53,078 bases of DNA from Xylophilus sp. Its GTDB lineage: Bacteria; Pseudomonadota; Gammaproteobacteria; Burkholderiales; Burkholderiaceae_C. Positions 8,195 to 22,419 of this stretch are shown one piece after another. The DNA lies in the NCBI GenBank assembly GCA_009914555.1, contig WNDY01000032.1, forward strand, positions 1-53,078. Direction: 5' to 3'. Position 1 is the first letter of the stretch. The number at the start of each line of letters is the position of its first letter. Both the position numbers and the translations under genes were made by a program. The notes under the pieces were generated by a model. That model made no database searches. It was not told the DNA's origin and saw only the letters and a list, made by a program, of their open reading frames with translations.

Positions 8195-11100
8195 GCTCGG
8201 CCTCCTCTTTGTGTTGTTGGGCGAGCTTGAGATCGTGCTCGTGCTGGCGATCGCTGCCCTTGAAGAAACCACGGACCAGCACGAAGAACGCCGGGACGAA
8301 GATGACCGCCAGCACGGTGCCGGTGATCATGCCGCCGATCACGCCGGTGCCGATGGCACGCTGGCTGGCCGAGCTGGCGCCGGTCGCGACGAACAGCGGC
8401 AACACGCCGAGCGTGAAGGCCAGCGAGGTCATCACGATCGGGCGAAACCGCAGGTGCGCGGCTTCGAGCGCGGCCTCGATCACGCCCTTGCCCTGCGCCT
8501 GCAGGTCCTTGGCGAACTCGATGATCAGAATGGCGTTCTTGGCCGACAGGCCGCTGATGGTCACCAGGCCGACTTGGAAGTACACGTCGTTGGACATGCC
8601 GCGCAGCAGCGTGGCCAGCAGCACGCCGATCACGCCCAGGGGAACGACCAGCATCACCGAGAACGGAATCGACCAGCTCTCGTACAGCGCGGCCAGGCAG
8701 AGGAACACCGCCATCAGCGAGAAACTGTAGAGGATGAGGGACTGCGAGCCGGCAAGCTTCTCCTCGCGCGACTGGCCCGTCCACTCGAAGCCGAAGCCGT
8801 CGGGCAGCTGGCCCGCCAGGCGTTCCATCTCGGCCATCGCGTCGCCGGAGCTGTAGCCCGGCGCGGCGTCGCCGGCGATCTTCATCGCGGGATAGCCGTT
8901 GTAGCGCACGGTCTGCATCGGGCCGATGACCCATTTCGTCGTCGCGAAGGCCGACAGCGGCACGACCTGCCCCTTGCTGTTGAGCACCGGCAGGTCCAGC
9001 ACCTGCTCGGGTTGCATGCGGCGCGCGGCCTCGGCCTGCACCATCACGCGCTGGAGCCGGCCTTCGTTCGGGAAGTCGTTGATGTAGCTCGACCCCAGCC
9101 CGGTGGACAGCGCGGTGCCGATGCTGTCGAAGCCCACACCGAGCGCGGCCGCCTTGTCGCGGTCGATCACCAGCTGCATCTGCGGCGCGTCTTCCAGCCC
9201 CTCGGGCCGCACGCTGGCGAGCACCTTGCTCTGCGAGGCCAGCCCGAGCAGCTGGTTGCGCGCGGCCAGCAGGGCGTCGTGGCCCTTGCTCGCGCGGTCC
9301 TGCAGGCGGAAGGTGAAGCCGGTGGCCGTGCCCAGTTCGGGGATGGGCGGCGGCGACAGCGGGTAGATGAACGCGTCGCGGATCTGCGAGAACACGCCGA
9401 AGGCGCGGCCGGCCAGCGCCTGCGCAGTGTGCTCTGCGCCGGAGCGCTCGCTCCAGTCCTTGAGTGGCACGAACGAGATGCCGGCGTTCTGGCCCTGGCC
9501 CGAGAACGAGAAGCCGGCCACCGTGACCACGTTGGCCACTTCGGGCTGCTGGGCCATGTACTGCTGCACCTGCCTGAGCGCATCCTGCGTGCGCTCCTGG
9601 GAAGCGCCCGGCGGCAGCTGCACGTTCACGATGATGTAGCCCTGGTCCTCGTTCGGCAGGAACGAGGTCGGCAGGCGGGTGTAGACCAGCCCGACCACCA
9701 CGATCAGCAGCGCGTAGATGATCATCATGCGGCCGGCCCGCTTGAGCAGGCGACTCAGCCTGCCCTCGTAGCCGTGGGCCGTCGAGGCGAACTTGCGGTT
9801 GAACCAGCCGCAGAAGCCCTTCTTCTCCTGGTGGTGGCCGGCTTCCACCGGCTTGAGCAGCGTGGCGCACAGCGCCGGCGTGAGCGACAGCGCCAGGAAG
9901 GCCGAGAAGGCGATCGAAGTTGCCATCGTGGCCGAGAACTGGCGGTAGATGTTGCCGGTGGAGCCCGCGAAGAACGCCAGCGGCACGAACACCGAGATCA
10001 GCACCACGGTCACGCCGATGATGGCGCTCGAGATCTGCCCCATGGCCTTGCGAGTGGCCTGCAGCGGCGGCAGGCCTTCCTGGCTCATGATGCGCTCAAC
10101 GTTCTCGACCACCACGATCGCATCGTCCACCACGATGCCGATCACCAGCACCATGCCGAACATCGTGAGCACGTTGATCGAGAAGCCCAAGGCCAGCAGC
10201 GCGCCGCAGGTTCCCAGCAGCGCCACCGGCACCACGATGGTCGGGATGACGGTGTAGCGGAAGTTCTGCAGGAACAGGAACATCACCAGGAACACCAGCA
10301 CCACCGCTTCGAACAGCGTATGGACCACCTTCTCGATCGAGACCGAGACGAAGGTCGAGGTGTCGTAGGGGATGGTGTATTCCACGCCCTGCGGGAAGAA
10401 CTGCTTGAGCTCCTTGAGCCGCACCTTCACCGCCCTGGCGGTCTCCAGCGCGTTGGCCGAGGGCGTCAGCTGCACGCCCAGGCCCACGGCGTCTTCGCCA
10501 TTGAGCTTGGCGCTGGTGGAATAGGTCTGGGCGCCAAGCTCGATGCGGGCCACGTCCCCCAGCCGCACGGCCGAGCCGTCGGTGTTGGCGCGCAGGACGA
10601 TCTGCCTGAACTGGTCCACCGACGACAGCTGACCCTGTACCACGATGGTGGCCGCGATGCCCTGTCCCTGCACGCTGGGCAGGTCGCCGATATTGCCTGC
10701 GGAGACCTGCAGGTTCTGCGCGCGGATGGCCGCGCCGACCTGGTCGATCGACAGGTTGTAGCCCTTGAGCTTGGCCGGATCGATCCAGACCCGCATGGCC
10801 AGTTCCGCACCGAACTGCGTGACCGAGCCGACGCCGGGCAAGCGCTGCAGTTCAGGCAGGACGTTGCGGGCCGCATAGTCGTTGAGCGCGTCGATCGACA
10901 CGTTCGGCGTCTTGGACGACAGCATCGCGAACAGCAGGAAGTTGGAACGCGATTTCTCCACGCGCACGCCCTGCTGCGTCACCGCCGTCGGCAGCCGCGG
11001 CGAGGCGCGCGACAGGCGGTTCTGCACGTCCACCTGGGCCAGGTCGGGGTTGATGCCCGGATCGAAGCTCAGGGCGATCGTGCCCGTGCCGTTGGCCTGG

Positions 11101-11345
11101 GCGGTCGCTTCCATGTAGAGCAGCCCGGTGGCACCGTTCATTTCCCGCTCGATCACCGCCAGCACGCTGTCTTCCAGCGTCTGTGCGGTGGCGCCGGGAT
11201 ATGTGGCGGTCACCTGGATGGTCGGCGGTGCGACCGCCGGATATTGCGCGATCGGCAGGCGGGTGATGGATACCGCGCCGAGCAGCATGATGAAGATGGC
11301 GACGACCCATGCAAAGATGGGCCGTTCGATGAAGAACCTGACCAT
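8187..11345 (-). CDS. RND multidrug efflux pump, inner-membrane subunit (AcrB/MexB type, HAE-1)
   Basis: Proton-driven trimeric exporter, 1052 residues, the usual AcrB length. It opens with MVRFFIERPIFAWVVAIFIM (TM1). The proton-relay aspartates D407 and D408 lie in IGIVVDDAIVVVENVER at the same numbering as in AcrB, and the relay lysine is in SGLSAKNAILIIEFAKDLQ. Two large periplasmic loops and 12 expected TM segments are present, and the C-terminus is charged (DLKLAQQHKEEAERG). It starts 12 bases after the adaptor gene. The substrate range is unknown; the AcrB-like sequence and AcrR-like regulator suggest hydrophobic drugs or solvents. Confidence 0.97.
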   Translation of the reverse strand: MVRFFIERPIFAWVVAIFIMLLGAVSITRLPIAQYPAVAPPTIQVTATYPGATAQTLEDSVLAVIEREMNGATGLLYMEATAQANGTGTIALSFDPGINPDLAQVDVQNRLSRASPRLPTAVTQQGVRVEKSRSNFLLFAMLSSKTPNVSIDALNDYAARNVLPELQRLPGVGSVTQFGAELAMRVWIDPAKLKGYNLSIDQVGAAIRAQNLQVSAGNIGDLPSVQGQGIAATIVVQGQLSSVDQFRQIVLRANTDGSAVRLGDVARIELGAQTYSTSAKLNGEDAVGLGVQLTPSANALETARAVKVRLKELKQFFPQGVEYTIPYDTSTFVSVSIEKVVHTLFEAVVLVFLVMFLFLQNFRYTVIPTIVVPVALLGTCGALLALGFSINVLTMFGMVLVIGIVVDDAIVVVENVERIMSQEGLPPLQATRKAMGQISSAIIGVTVVLISVFVPLAFFAGSTGNIYRQFSATMATSIAFSAFLALSLTPALCATLLKPVEAGHHQEKKGFCGWFNRKFASTAHGYEGRLSRLLKRAGRMMIIYALLIVVVGLVYTRLPTSFLPNEDQGYIIVNVQLPPGASQERTQDALRQVQQYMAQQPEVANVVTVAGFSFSGQGQNAGISFVPLKDWSERSGAEHTAQALAGRAFGVFSQIRDAFIYPLSPPPIPELGTATGFTFRLQDRASKGHDALLAARNQLLGLASQSKVLASVRPEGLEDAPQMQLVIDRDKAAALGVGFDSIGTALSTGLGSSYINDFPNEGRLQRVMVQAEAARRMQPEQVLDLPVLNSKGQVVPLSAFATTKWVIGPMQTVRYNGYPAMKIAGDAAPGYSSGDAMAEMERLAGQLPDGFGFEWTGQSREEKLAGSQSLILYSFSLMAVFLCLAALYESWSIPFSVMLVVPLGVIGVLLATLLRGMSNDVYFQVGLVTISGLSAKNAILIIEFAKDLQAQGKGVIEAALEAAHLRFRPIVMTSLAFTLGVLPLFVATGASSASQRAIGTGVIGGMITGTVLAVIFVPAFFVLVRGFFKGSDRQHEHDLKLAQQHKEEAERG

Positions 11346-11357
11346 GCGCCGCGCTCC

Positions 11358-12602
11358 TTATTCGGCCTGCTTGGCCGGCGCTGCGGACGGCTGCGGGGAC
11401 TGCGCGGCGCCGGTGGGCTGCCATGGCACCGGGGTGACCGTGACTTTGGCGCCGGGCGCGCCGGGCGGCAGTTTCTGGACCCCGTCGACCATGACCTTCT
11501 CGCCAGCCTTCAGGCCATCGAGCACCACCCAGCGGTTGCCCTGGGCCGGGCCCAGCTTGACCTGGCGCACCGACAGCGTGTTGTCCGGGCCGACGACCTG
11601 CACCGTGTCGCCGCTGGCCGCGCGGGTGACGGCCTGCTGCGGCAGCAGGATGCCGTTGTCGATCTGGGCCTGCTCCAGGCGCACGCGCACGTACAGGCCC
11701 GGCAGCAGTTGGCGGTCGGGATTGGGGATTTCGGCGCGCAGCGTGACCTGGCCACTGGTGGAATCCACCGTCAGGTCGGTGAACAGCAGGCGGCCGGTGC
11801 GGCCGTAAACCGTGCCATCTTCCAGAACCACGCTGACCGATGCCTGGCCCTTGGCCGCCAGCTTGTACTGGCCGGCCGCGATGGCCGCGCGCAGGCGCAG
11901 CGCATCGGAGGCCGGCTGAGTGAAATTCACGTACAGCGGATCGATCTGCTGCACCGTGGCCAGCTGGGTCGCGTCGCCCTGCCCGACCAGCGCGCCCTCG
12001 GTCACCAGCGCGCGGCCGATGCGGCCGGAGATCGGCGAGGTCACGGCGGCGTAGCCGAGGTTGATCTGCGCCGTCGTCACCGACGCCTTGGCCACGGCCA
12101 GTTGCGCCTCGGCGGCCTTCTGCGAGGCCACGGCGTTGTCGTAGTCCTGCCTGCTCACCGCATTGACCTCGACCAGCGGCTTGTAGCGCTGCGCCTGGGC
12201 GCGGGTCTGGGCCACGTTGGCCTCGGCCTGGGCCACGTTGGCCTGGGCGCTCTCGAGCGTGGCGCGGTACGGCGCGTTGTCGATCTGGAACAGTTGCTGG
12301 CCGGCCTGCACGTCGCTGCCTTCGGCGAACAGGCGCTTTTGCAGGATGCCCGAGGCGCGGGCGCGAACTTCGGCCACGCGCGAAGCCTCCAGCCGGCCGG
12401 GAAGTTCGGTGACGAGGCCGACTACGCCCGGCTCGACCGTCACCACGCCCACCTTGGGCGGCTGTTGCGCCTGGCCAGCGCCTTGCTGGCCTTCGCCATC
12501 CTTCTTGCCACAGCCGGCCACCAGCAACGCGGCCGCCACGGCAAGCAGGCCCAGGATGAATGAGGGGGGAGACGATGTGCGTGCATCGCGCAAGGCAAAC
12601 AT
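11358..12602 (-). CDS. RND efflux periplasmic adaptor (AcrA/MexA family lipoprotein)
   Basis: Membrane-fusion protein linking the RND pump to the outer-membrane channel, 414 residues. The signal peptide ends in the lipobox LLVAGC (C31), then GKKDGEGQQ. The first half of the lipoyl domain is recognisable in GRLEASRVAEVRARASGILQ (about 75-95). It is followed by a coiled-coil hairpin rich in Ala/Gln (VAQAEANVAQTRAQAQRYKP, then DYDNAVASQKAAEAQLAVAK), the second lipoyl half (YAAVTSPISGRIGRALVTEG), and the beta-barrel and membrane-proximal domains. The ATG at 12602 has a good Shine-Dalgarno sequence (GGAAGGA), which decides against upstream ATGs in the same frame. It is the first gene of the operon, controlled from the divergent region next to the TetR gene. 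Confidence 0.95.
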   Translation of the reverse strand: MFALRDARTSSPPSFILGLLAVAAALLVAGCGKKDGEGQQGAGQAQQPPKVGVVTVEPGVVGLVTELPGRLEASRVAEVRARASGILQKRLFAEGSDVQAGQQLFQIDNAPYRATLESAQANVAQAEANVAQTRAQAQRYKPLVEVNAVSRQDYDNAVASQKAAEAQLAVAKASVTTAQINLGYAAVTSPISGRIGRALVTEGALVGQGDATQLATVQQIDPLYVNFTQPASDALRLRAAIAAGQYKLAAKGQASVSVVLEDGTVYGRTGRLLFTDLTVDSTSGQVTLRAEIPNPDRQLLPGLYVRVRLEQAQIDNGILLPQQAVTRAASGDTVQVVGPDNTLSVRQVKLGPAQGNRWVVLDGLKAGEKVMVDGVQKLPPGAPGAKVTVTPVPWQPTGAAQSPQPSAAPAKQAE

Positions 12603-12735
12603 GGTGTTCCTTCCAGGGGAATGCATCTGGCCCGAGGGCCGGGGAAACGGGATGAGGAGTTGGCGCCCGAGCACCGCGGCAGGACGGCTCAAAGCGCACC
12701 AGCCGGGTCAGGTATCCAACGTCAAAGCGGGCGAG

Positions 12736-12759
12736 TATACATACAATCATGAATGTATA
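12736..12759. promoter_or_regulatory. Operator for the AcrR-type repressor, overlapping divergent promoters
   Basis: TATACAT (12736-12742) and ATGTATA (12753-12759) form a perfect inverted repeat with a 10-base spacer, 24 bp in all. The size and half-sites closely resemble the known E. coli AcrR site (TACATAC-N10-GTATGTA type). Candidate -10 hexamers TATACT (minus strand, 12734-12739) and TATAGT (plus strand, 12756-12761) lie in the two arms, so one dimer pair could shut off both the efflux operon and the regulator. Confidence 0.82.
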
Positions 12760-12799
12760 GTGACCATCCGCCCACAGACAACGCCAAGACAATACCGCC

Positions 12800-13435
12800 A
12801 TGGTCCGCAAGACGAAGGAAGACGCTCTCGCCACCCGCACGGGTCTGATCGATGCGGCCGAGCGCCTGTTCCATACCCAGGGTGTGTCCCGCACTTCGCT
12901 GGCCGACATCGCTGCGGAAGCCGGCACCACGCGCGGCGCCATCTACTGGCATTTCAAGGACAAGGGTGACCTGTGCAATGCAATGATGGAGCGGGCCAAG
13001 TTGCCTCTGGAGGAAGCCTGCCGCTTCAACAGCGACGACCCCGGCATCGACCCGTTCGCGCGCCTGCGCGACAGCATGGCCCATGTGTTGCACAAGGTGG
13101 AAGTCGACGAGCAGATCCGCCGTGTGTTCGAGATCGCCATGCTGCGCGTGGAATACGTCGAGGAACTGCGCAGCGTGCAGGAGCGCCATCTCAGCGCCCG
13201 CGACCAGTTCTGCACCGTGCTGGAGCGCGACCTTGCCGCTGCCGCACGCGAGCAGCGCGTCACGCTTCGCCTGCCGGCACGCGAGGCGGCGATCGGCCTG
13301 CACGCCCTGTTCGACGGTCTGGTGCAGAACTGGATCCTCAGCCGCAGCTTCGACCTGGTGCATGTCGGCTGCGGCGTGATGGATGCCTACCTGATCGGCC
13401 TCGGGTTCACGATCGCGGCCCCCGGGCGCTGCTAG
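12800..13435 (+). CDS. TetR-family repressor of the RND efflux operon (AcrR/TtgR type)
   Basis: Ligand-responsive repressor, 211 residues. The DNA-binding domain spans about 12-60, with the recognition helix in TSLADIAAEAGTTRGAIYWH followed by FKDKGDL, nearly the TtgR/AcrR consensus. The C-terminal domain (FARLRDSMAHVLHKVEVDEQ onwards) is of the AcrR-type ligand-binding fold. It is divergent from the pump operon with an AcrR-like palindrome between them, so local control and autoregulation are very likely. Its stop lies 21 bases before tRNA-Arg. Confidence 0.93.
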   Translation: MVRKTKEDALATRTGLIDAAERLFHTQGVSRTSLADIAAEAGTTRGAIYWHFKDKGDLCNAMMERAKLPLEEACRFNSDDPGIDPFARLRDSMAHVLHKVEVDEQIRRVFEIAMLRVEYVEELRSVQERHLSARDQFCTVLERDLAAAAREQRVTLRLPAREAAIGLHALFDGLVQNWILSRSFDLVHVGCGVMDAYLIGLGFTIAAPGRC

Positions 13436-13438
13436 AAT
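13433..13438 (+). promoter_or_regulatory. Candidate -10 box for tRNA-Arg
   Basis: TAGAAT starts on the stop codon of the TetR gene and is placed to initiate transcription about ten bases before the tRNA. No good -35 hexamer stands at the normal spacing (TTCACG at 13406-13411 is four bases too far), so the promoter is tentative. Confidence 0.35.
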
Positions 13439-13456
13439 CCCACTTTTCGTTCAGTT

Positions 13457-13532
13457 GCGGCTGTAGCTCAGTGGATAGAGTATTGGCCTCCGAAGCCAAG
13501 GGTCGTGGGTTCGATCCCCGCCAGCCGCACCA
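13457..13532 (+). tRNA. tRNA-Arg (anticodon CCG)
   Basis: A 76-nt cloverleaf: acceptor GCGGCTG pairs with CAGCCGC, followed by A-CCA that is encoded. The D-arm is GCTC-AGTGGATA-GAG(T), the anticodon stem TTGGC/GCCAA encloses the loop CTCCGAA (anticodon CCG, reading CGG), and the T-arm is GTGGG-TTCGATC-CCCGC. It is followed by a strong terminator and has only 21 bases before it, so it has its own promoter or is cotranscribed with the TetR gene. Confidence 0.97.
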
Positions 13533-13550
13533 ACCGACCCGATAAGCGGA

Positions 13551-13585
13551 AACGAGAACGGCGCCTCCAGGGCGCCGTTCTCGTT
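13551..13585. terminator. Bidirectional intrinsic terminator between tRNA-Arg and gltD
   Basis: AACGAGAACGGCGCC (13551-13565) is perfectly complementary to 13571-13585, giving a 15-bp stem with a five-base loop. The plus strand continues with TTGG, so the stem end and tail give a T-run of four (13584-13587). It serves the convergent tRNA-Arg and glt transcripts. Confidence 0.85.
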
Positions 13586-13600
13586 TTGGTCTGCCGCCGG

Positions 13601-15079
<1,479 letters not shown>

Positions 15080-15111
15080 GATGGTTCTTTCCTCGTGAGG
15101 CTCTTGTCTTC

Positions 15112-19866
<4,755 letters not shown>

Positions 19867-19900
19867 GGCGTGCTCCTGTCAAAGATCGCGGGGCAGCGCA

Positions 19901-19929
19901 AGCATAGGGCAGCGCAGCGTCCACGCCAA
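19901..19929 (-). promoter_or_regulatory. Candidate sigma-70 promoter for gltBD
   Basis: On the minus strand TTGGCG (19924-19929) and TATGCT (19901-19906) are separated by exactly 17 bases, about 35 bases upstream of the gltB start. Both hexamers match the consensus in four or five positions. The call is from pattern only. Confidence 0.45.
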
Positions 19930-19930
19930 G

Positions 19931-20010
19931 CAGAAAAATAGGGGTCGGATTACAAATTTTTATTGAAAGTAGTTCTCATCAAATAATTAGGGACATATTG
20001 AAAATGCGAT
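19931..20010. promoter_or_regulatory. AT-rich island with a Fur-box-like sequence upstream of dps
   Basis: This is the most AT-rich stretch in the window. ATTGAAAGTAGTTCTCATCAA (19962-19982) resembles the betaproteobacterial Fur-box style (reverse strand TTGATGAGAACTACTTTCAAT). TTGAAA (19963-19968) could also be a -35 element for dps. Iron-responsive control would suit a ferritin-like protein, but the match is imperfect and the site lies about 150 bases from the dps start. Confidence 0.35.
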
Positions 20011-20123
20011 GCCCGGGCCCGTGTGCCGGCGGCGGAACGCGCGTAGGATGGCGCAGCCGTCCGCCGTGTCGGCCAAGCCCCCGTCGTCCAGCACTTTGTA
20101 CGCCGCTCCCTAGGAACCCTGCC

Positions 20124-20690
20124 ATGGCAAAACGTCCCGAATCCTCCAAGCCCAAGGAACTCACGGCCGAGCGCCGCAGCGATCTCGAAAAACGCCGCAA
20201 GGCGCCCCTGGCCACACCGAGCGACCTGCCGGCCGAGGCCACGCGCGACATCTCAGCCGCCCTCAACGGCGTGCTCGCCGACGTGTTCGCGCTCTACCTG
20301 AAGACCAAGAACTTTCACTGGCACCTGAGCGGGCCGCACTTCCGCGACTATCACCTGCTGCTCGACGAGCAGGCCGACCAGCTGTTCGCGCTGACCGACC
20401 TGCTGGCCGAACGGGTGCGCAAGGTCGGCGGCACGACGCTGCGCTCCATCGGCGACATCGCCCGCCGCCAGCGCATCCAGGACAACGATGCGGATTTCGT
20501 CGACGCGCAGGACATCCTGGCCGAGCTGCGCGAGGACAACAAGACGCTCACCGCCCTGCTGCGCGCAGCCCACGAGGTTACGAGCGGGCACAACGACATC
20601 GCCTCTTCGAGCCTGATCGAGAACTGGATCGACGAGTCGGAACGTCGCACCTGGTTCCTCTTCGAAGCAGCGCGGACGCAGTCCGCATAA
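20124..20690 (+). CDS. dps: Dps family DNA-binding ferritin-like protein
   Basis: Dodecameric iron-storage and DNA-protection protein, 188 residues. The ferroxidase signature is complete: H65 (KNFHWHLSG), H77 (FRDYHLLLDEQ), D92 and E96 (LTDLLAERV), with the same spacing as E. coli H51, H63, D78 and E82. The N-terminal 30 residues are Lys/Arg-rich (KRPESSKPKELTAERRSDLE), which suits DNA binding. The ATG at 20124 follows TAGGAA, so the upstream in-frame extension is not used. It is a single gene with its own AT-rich upstream region, and a REP-like hairpin starts 13 bases after the stop. Confidence 0.95.
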   Translation: MAKRPESSKPKELTAERRSDLEKRRKAPLATPSDLPAEATRDISAALNGVLADVFALYLKTKNFHWHLSGPHFRDYHLLLDEQADQLFALTDLLAERVRKVGGTTLRSIGDIARRQRIQDNDADFVDAQDILAELREDNKTLTALLRAAHEVTSGHNDIASSSLIENWIDESERRTWFLFEAARTQSA

Positions 20691-20703
20691 CAAACCCCTA
20701 CCC

Positions 20704-20748
20704 GTATATCTCCTTGCCGCTTTTTCTACAGGCGGCAGAGGGGCATAC
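20704..20748. repeat. REP-like imperfect palindrome beside the RAYT gene
   Basis: GTATATCTCCTTGCCGC (20704-20720) pairs imperfectly with GCGGCAGAGGGGCATAC (20732-20748), with five mismatches in 17, around the loop TTTTTCTACAG. It ends in CATACCCCC, a motif that recurs in other gaps. Being directly next to the RAYT gene makes a REP element the best reading; it could also end dps transcription. Confidence 0.5.
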
Positions 20749-20756
20749 CCCCGGAT

Positions 20757-21470
20757 CTATCGCCGGTCCGTGGCCGCGGGCGGTGCCTGGCGCGCCGGCC
20801 TTCCTGCCCGCGAGCGGGTCAGCCGGCGCGGCGTGGTCCGCTGCAGCTCGGCGACGAAGGCCGCATCGCCGAGCGCCCAGCCCGCGAGCGTGGCGTCCAC
20901 GATGGCCATCTGCTGCGCCAGCGAGAGGCCGGCGCGCACCCTGTCGGCGTAGGCCGCCTCGCGTGCGAACGGCGTGTTGCCCAGCTCCCAGAACGGGGCC
21001 GGTGGCGTGAGCAGGCGCTGGGGCCGCTGGCCGGCGTAGTGGCCGTGGCTGGACCAGGGATAGTCCTCCGGCAGGCCGACCAGCGCGGCATGGACGGGAT
21101 TGAGGTCGAGGTAGACCATGCACGGCAGCAGCCAGCGGTCCGGCTGCACGACGGTGGCGCGGTAGCGCCCCTCCCACAGCGTGCCGCTGCGGCCATGCCG
21201 GTCGTTGAAATGGCGCACGTAGCGCCGACCCAGCGCCTGCATCAGGCGCGGCAGGCCGTCGGCCGCCCCGGGCGTGAGGAGCAGGTGCAGGTGGTTGGGC
21301 ATCAGCACGTAAGCGTGCAGCGCCACCTTTTCCGCCGCGGCATGCTCGGCCAGCAGGGCCAGCATGCGCTCGTAGTCGGCATCGCCGTCGAACACCGGCT
21401 GCCGGTTGTTGCCGCGCAGGAGCACATGGTGCGGCAGACCGGCGAGGCTGAGGCGGGGCAGTCGGGCCAT
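20757..21470 (-). CDS. REP-associated tyrosine transposase (RAYT, Y1/IS200-like)
   Basis: Single-strand DNA transposase-like protein of the HUH superfamily, 237 residues. RAYTs are single-copy chromosomal relatives of IS200/IS605 TnpA that act on REP sequences. The fold signature is HHVLLRGNNRQPVF (about 14-27), the HUH motif is H60-L-H62 in LMPNHLHLLL, and the likely nucleophile is Y84 in GRRYVRHFNDRHGRSGTLWE. A basic C-terminus rich in Arg and Pro follows. The ATG at 21470 starts the conserved MARLPRLSLAG; the frame is open further upstream but without family similarity. It is flanked on both sides by REP-like sequences and lies between dps and tatC. Confidence 0.9.
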   Translation of the reverse strand: MARLPRLSLAGLPHHVLLRGNNRQPVFDGDADYERMLALLAEHAAAEKVALHAYVLMPNHLHLLLTPGAADGLPRLMQALGRRYVRHFNDRHGRSGTLWEGRYRATVVQPDRWLLPCMVYLDLNPVHAALVGLPEDYPWSSHGHYAGQRPQRLLTPPAPFWELGNTPFAREAAYADRVRAGLSLAQQMAIVDATLAGWALGDAAFVAELQRTTPRRLTRSRAGRPARQAPPAATDRR

Positions 21471-21495
21471 GGCGTATTGTGGCTGCGATGCAGAC

Positions 21496-21558
21496 TGGAG
21501 GGGTATACAGCCGTAGCAGCCTTGCCTCGTCCACCCCAGCCCTATACCGCAAGGGGTA
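21496..21558. repeat. REP-like sequence on the upstream side of the RAYT gene
   Basis: It contains GGAGGGGTATACAGCCGTAGCAGCC and then CCCTATACCGCAAGGGGTATC, two inversely related GTATAC/TATACC-bearing units filling the whole gap between the RAYT start and the tatC stop. GTATACAGCCGTAGCAGC is close to GTTACAGCCTGTAGCCAGC at 42555-42573. Confidence 0.45.
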
Positions 21559-22353
21559 TCAGGACACCGATTCGGTGTTGCCGCTGTCTTCCGGCGCCTG
21601 GGTGTGCTTGATGAAGACCTGGGCGGCCCAGATGCCCAGCTCGTAGAGCACGCACATCGGGATGGCCAGCGCCAGTTGCGACACCACGTCCGGCGGTGTG
21701 ACCACGGCGGCGATGATGAAGGCCAGCACGACGAAGTAGCCGCGGAAGGACTTGAGCTTGTCGACCGGGACGATGCCCAGCCGCGCCAGCACCACCACGG
21801 CGATCGGCACCTCGAACGCGAGGCCGAACGCGAGGAACATGGTGAGCACAAAGCTCAGGTAGGCCTCGATGTCCGGCGCGGCGGTGATGCTCTTGGGCGC
21901 GAAGCTCTGGATGAAGGCGAACACCTTGCCGAACACGAAGAAGTAGCAGAACGCCACGCCGAGGAAGAACAGAATCGTGCTCGACACCACGAGCGGCAGC
22001 ACCAGCTTCTTCTCGTGCGAATAGAGCCCCGGCGCAACGAAGGCCCAGACCTGGTAGAGCACCACCGGCAGCGCGACCAGGAAGGCCGACATCAGCAGGA
22101 TCTTCAGCGGCACCATGAACGGCGAGATCACCGAGGTGGCGATCAGCGTCGCGCCCTTGGGCAGGTGCGCCACGAGCGGCGCGGCCAGCAGGTCGTAGAG
22201 CTGGCCGGGCCCGGGCCAGAAGAACAGCACGGCCGCGGCCACCGCGATCGCGGCGACGGCGCGGATGAGCCGGTCGCGCAATTCGATGAGGTGCTGCACG
22301 AACGGCTGCTCGGTGCCGGCAAGTTCGTCGGCGGGATCGTGGTTGTCAGGCAT
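21559..22353 (-). CDS. tatC: Sec-independent (Tat) translocase subunit TatC
   Basis: Multi-spanning receptor of the twin-arginine translocase, 264 residues. TQPFVQHLIELRDRLIR (about 15-31) is the hallmark N-terminus that contacts the RR signal. Six hydrophobic segments follow. The conserved first periplasmic loop is ISPFMVPLKI, the PGLYSHEKK motif precedes TM3, and VLTMFLAFGLAFEVPI contains the conserved Phe/Glu of TM4. The ATG at 22353 is preferred over a TTG four codons earlier. It is the last gene of tatABC. Confidence 0.97.
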   Translation of the reverse strand: MPDNHDPADELAGTEQPFVQHLIELRDRLIRAVAAIAVAAAVLFFWPGPGQLYDLLAAPLVAHLPKGATLIATSVISPFMVPLKILLMSAFLVALPVVLYQVWAFVAPGLYSHEKKLVLPLVVSSTILFFLGVAFCYFFVFGKVFAFIQSFAPKSITAAPDIEAYLSFVLTMFLAFGLAFEVPIAVVVLARLGIVPVDKLKSFRGYFVVLAFIIAAVVTPPDVVSQLALAIPMCVLYELGIWAAQVFIKHTQAPEDSGNTESVS

Positions 22354-22419
22354 GGTGGGATTCAACGGGGCCGGCAGGCGGCGCGGCGGCCGGCGCAGGA
22401 CAGCCTGCGATGCGGGGGA

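Noticed and set aside
7896..12563. A 1555-codon plus-strand open frame opposite the RND efflux operon
   Set aside because: The product is rich in His, Arg, Gln and Gly without domains; three well-known efflux proteins occupy the opposite strand.
20692..21560. A CRISPR array or retron near the RAYT gene
   Set aside because: The repeats are few, degenerate and unevenly spaced, with no cas or reverse transcriptase gene.
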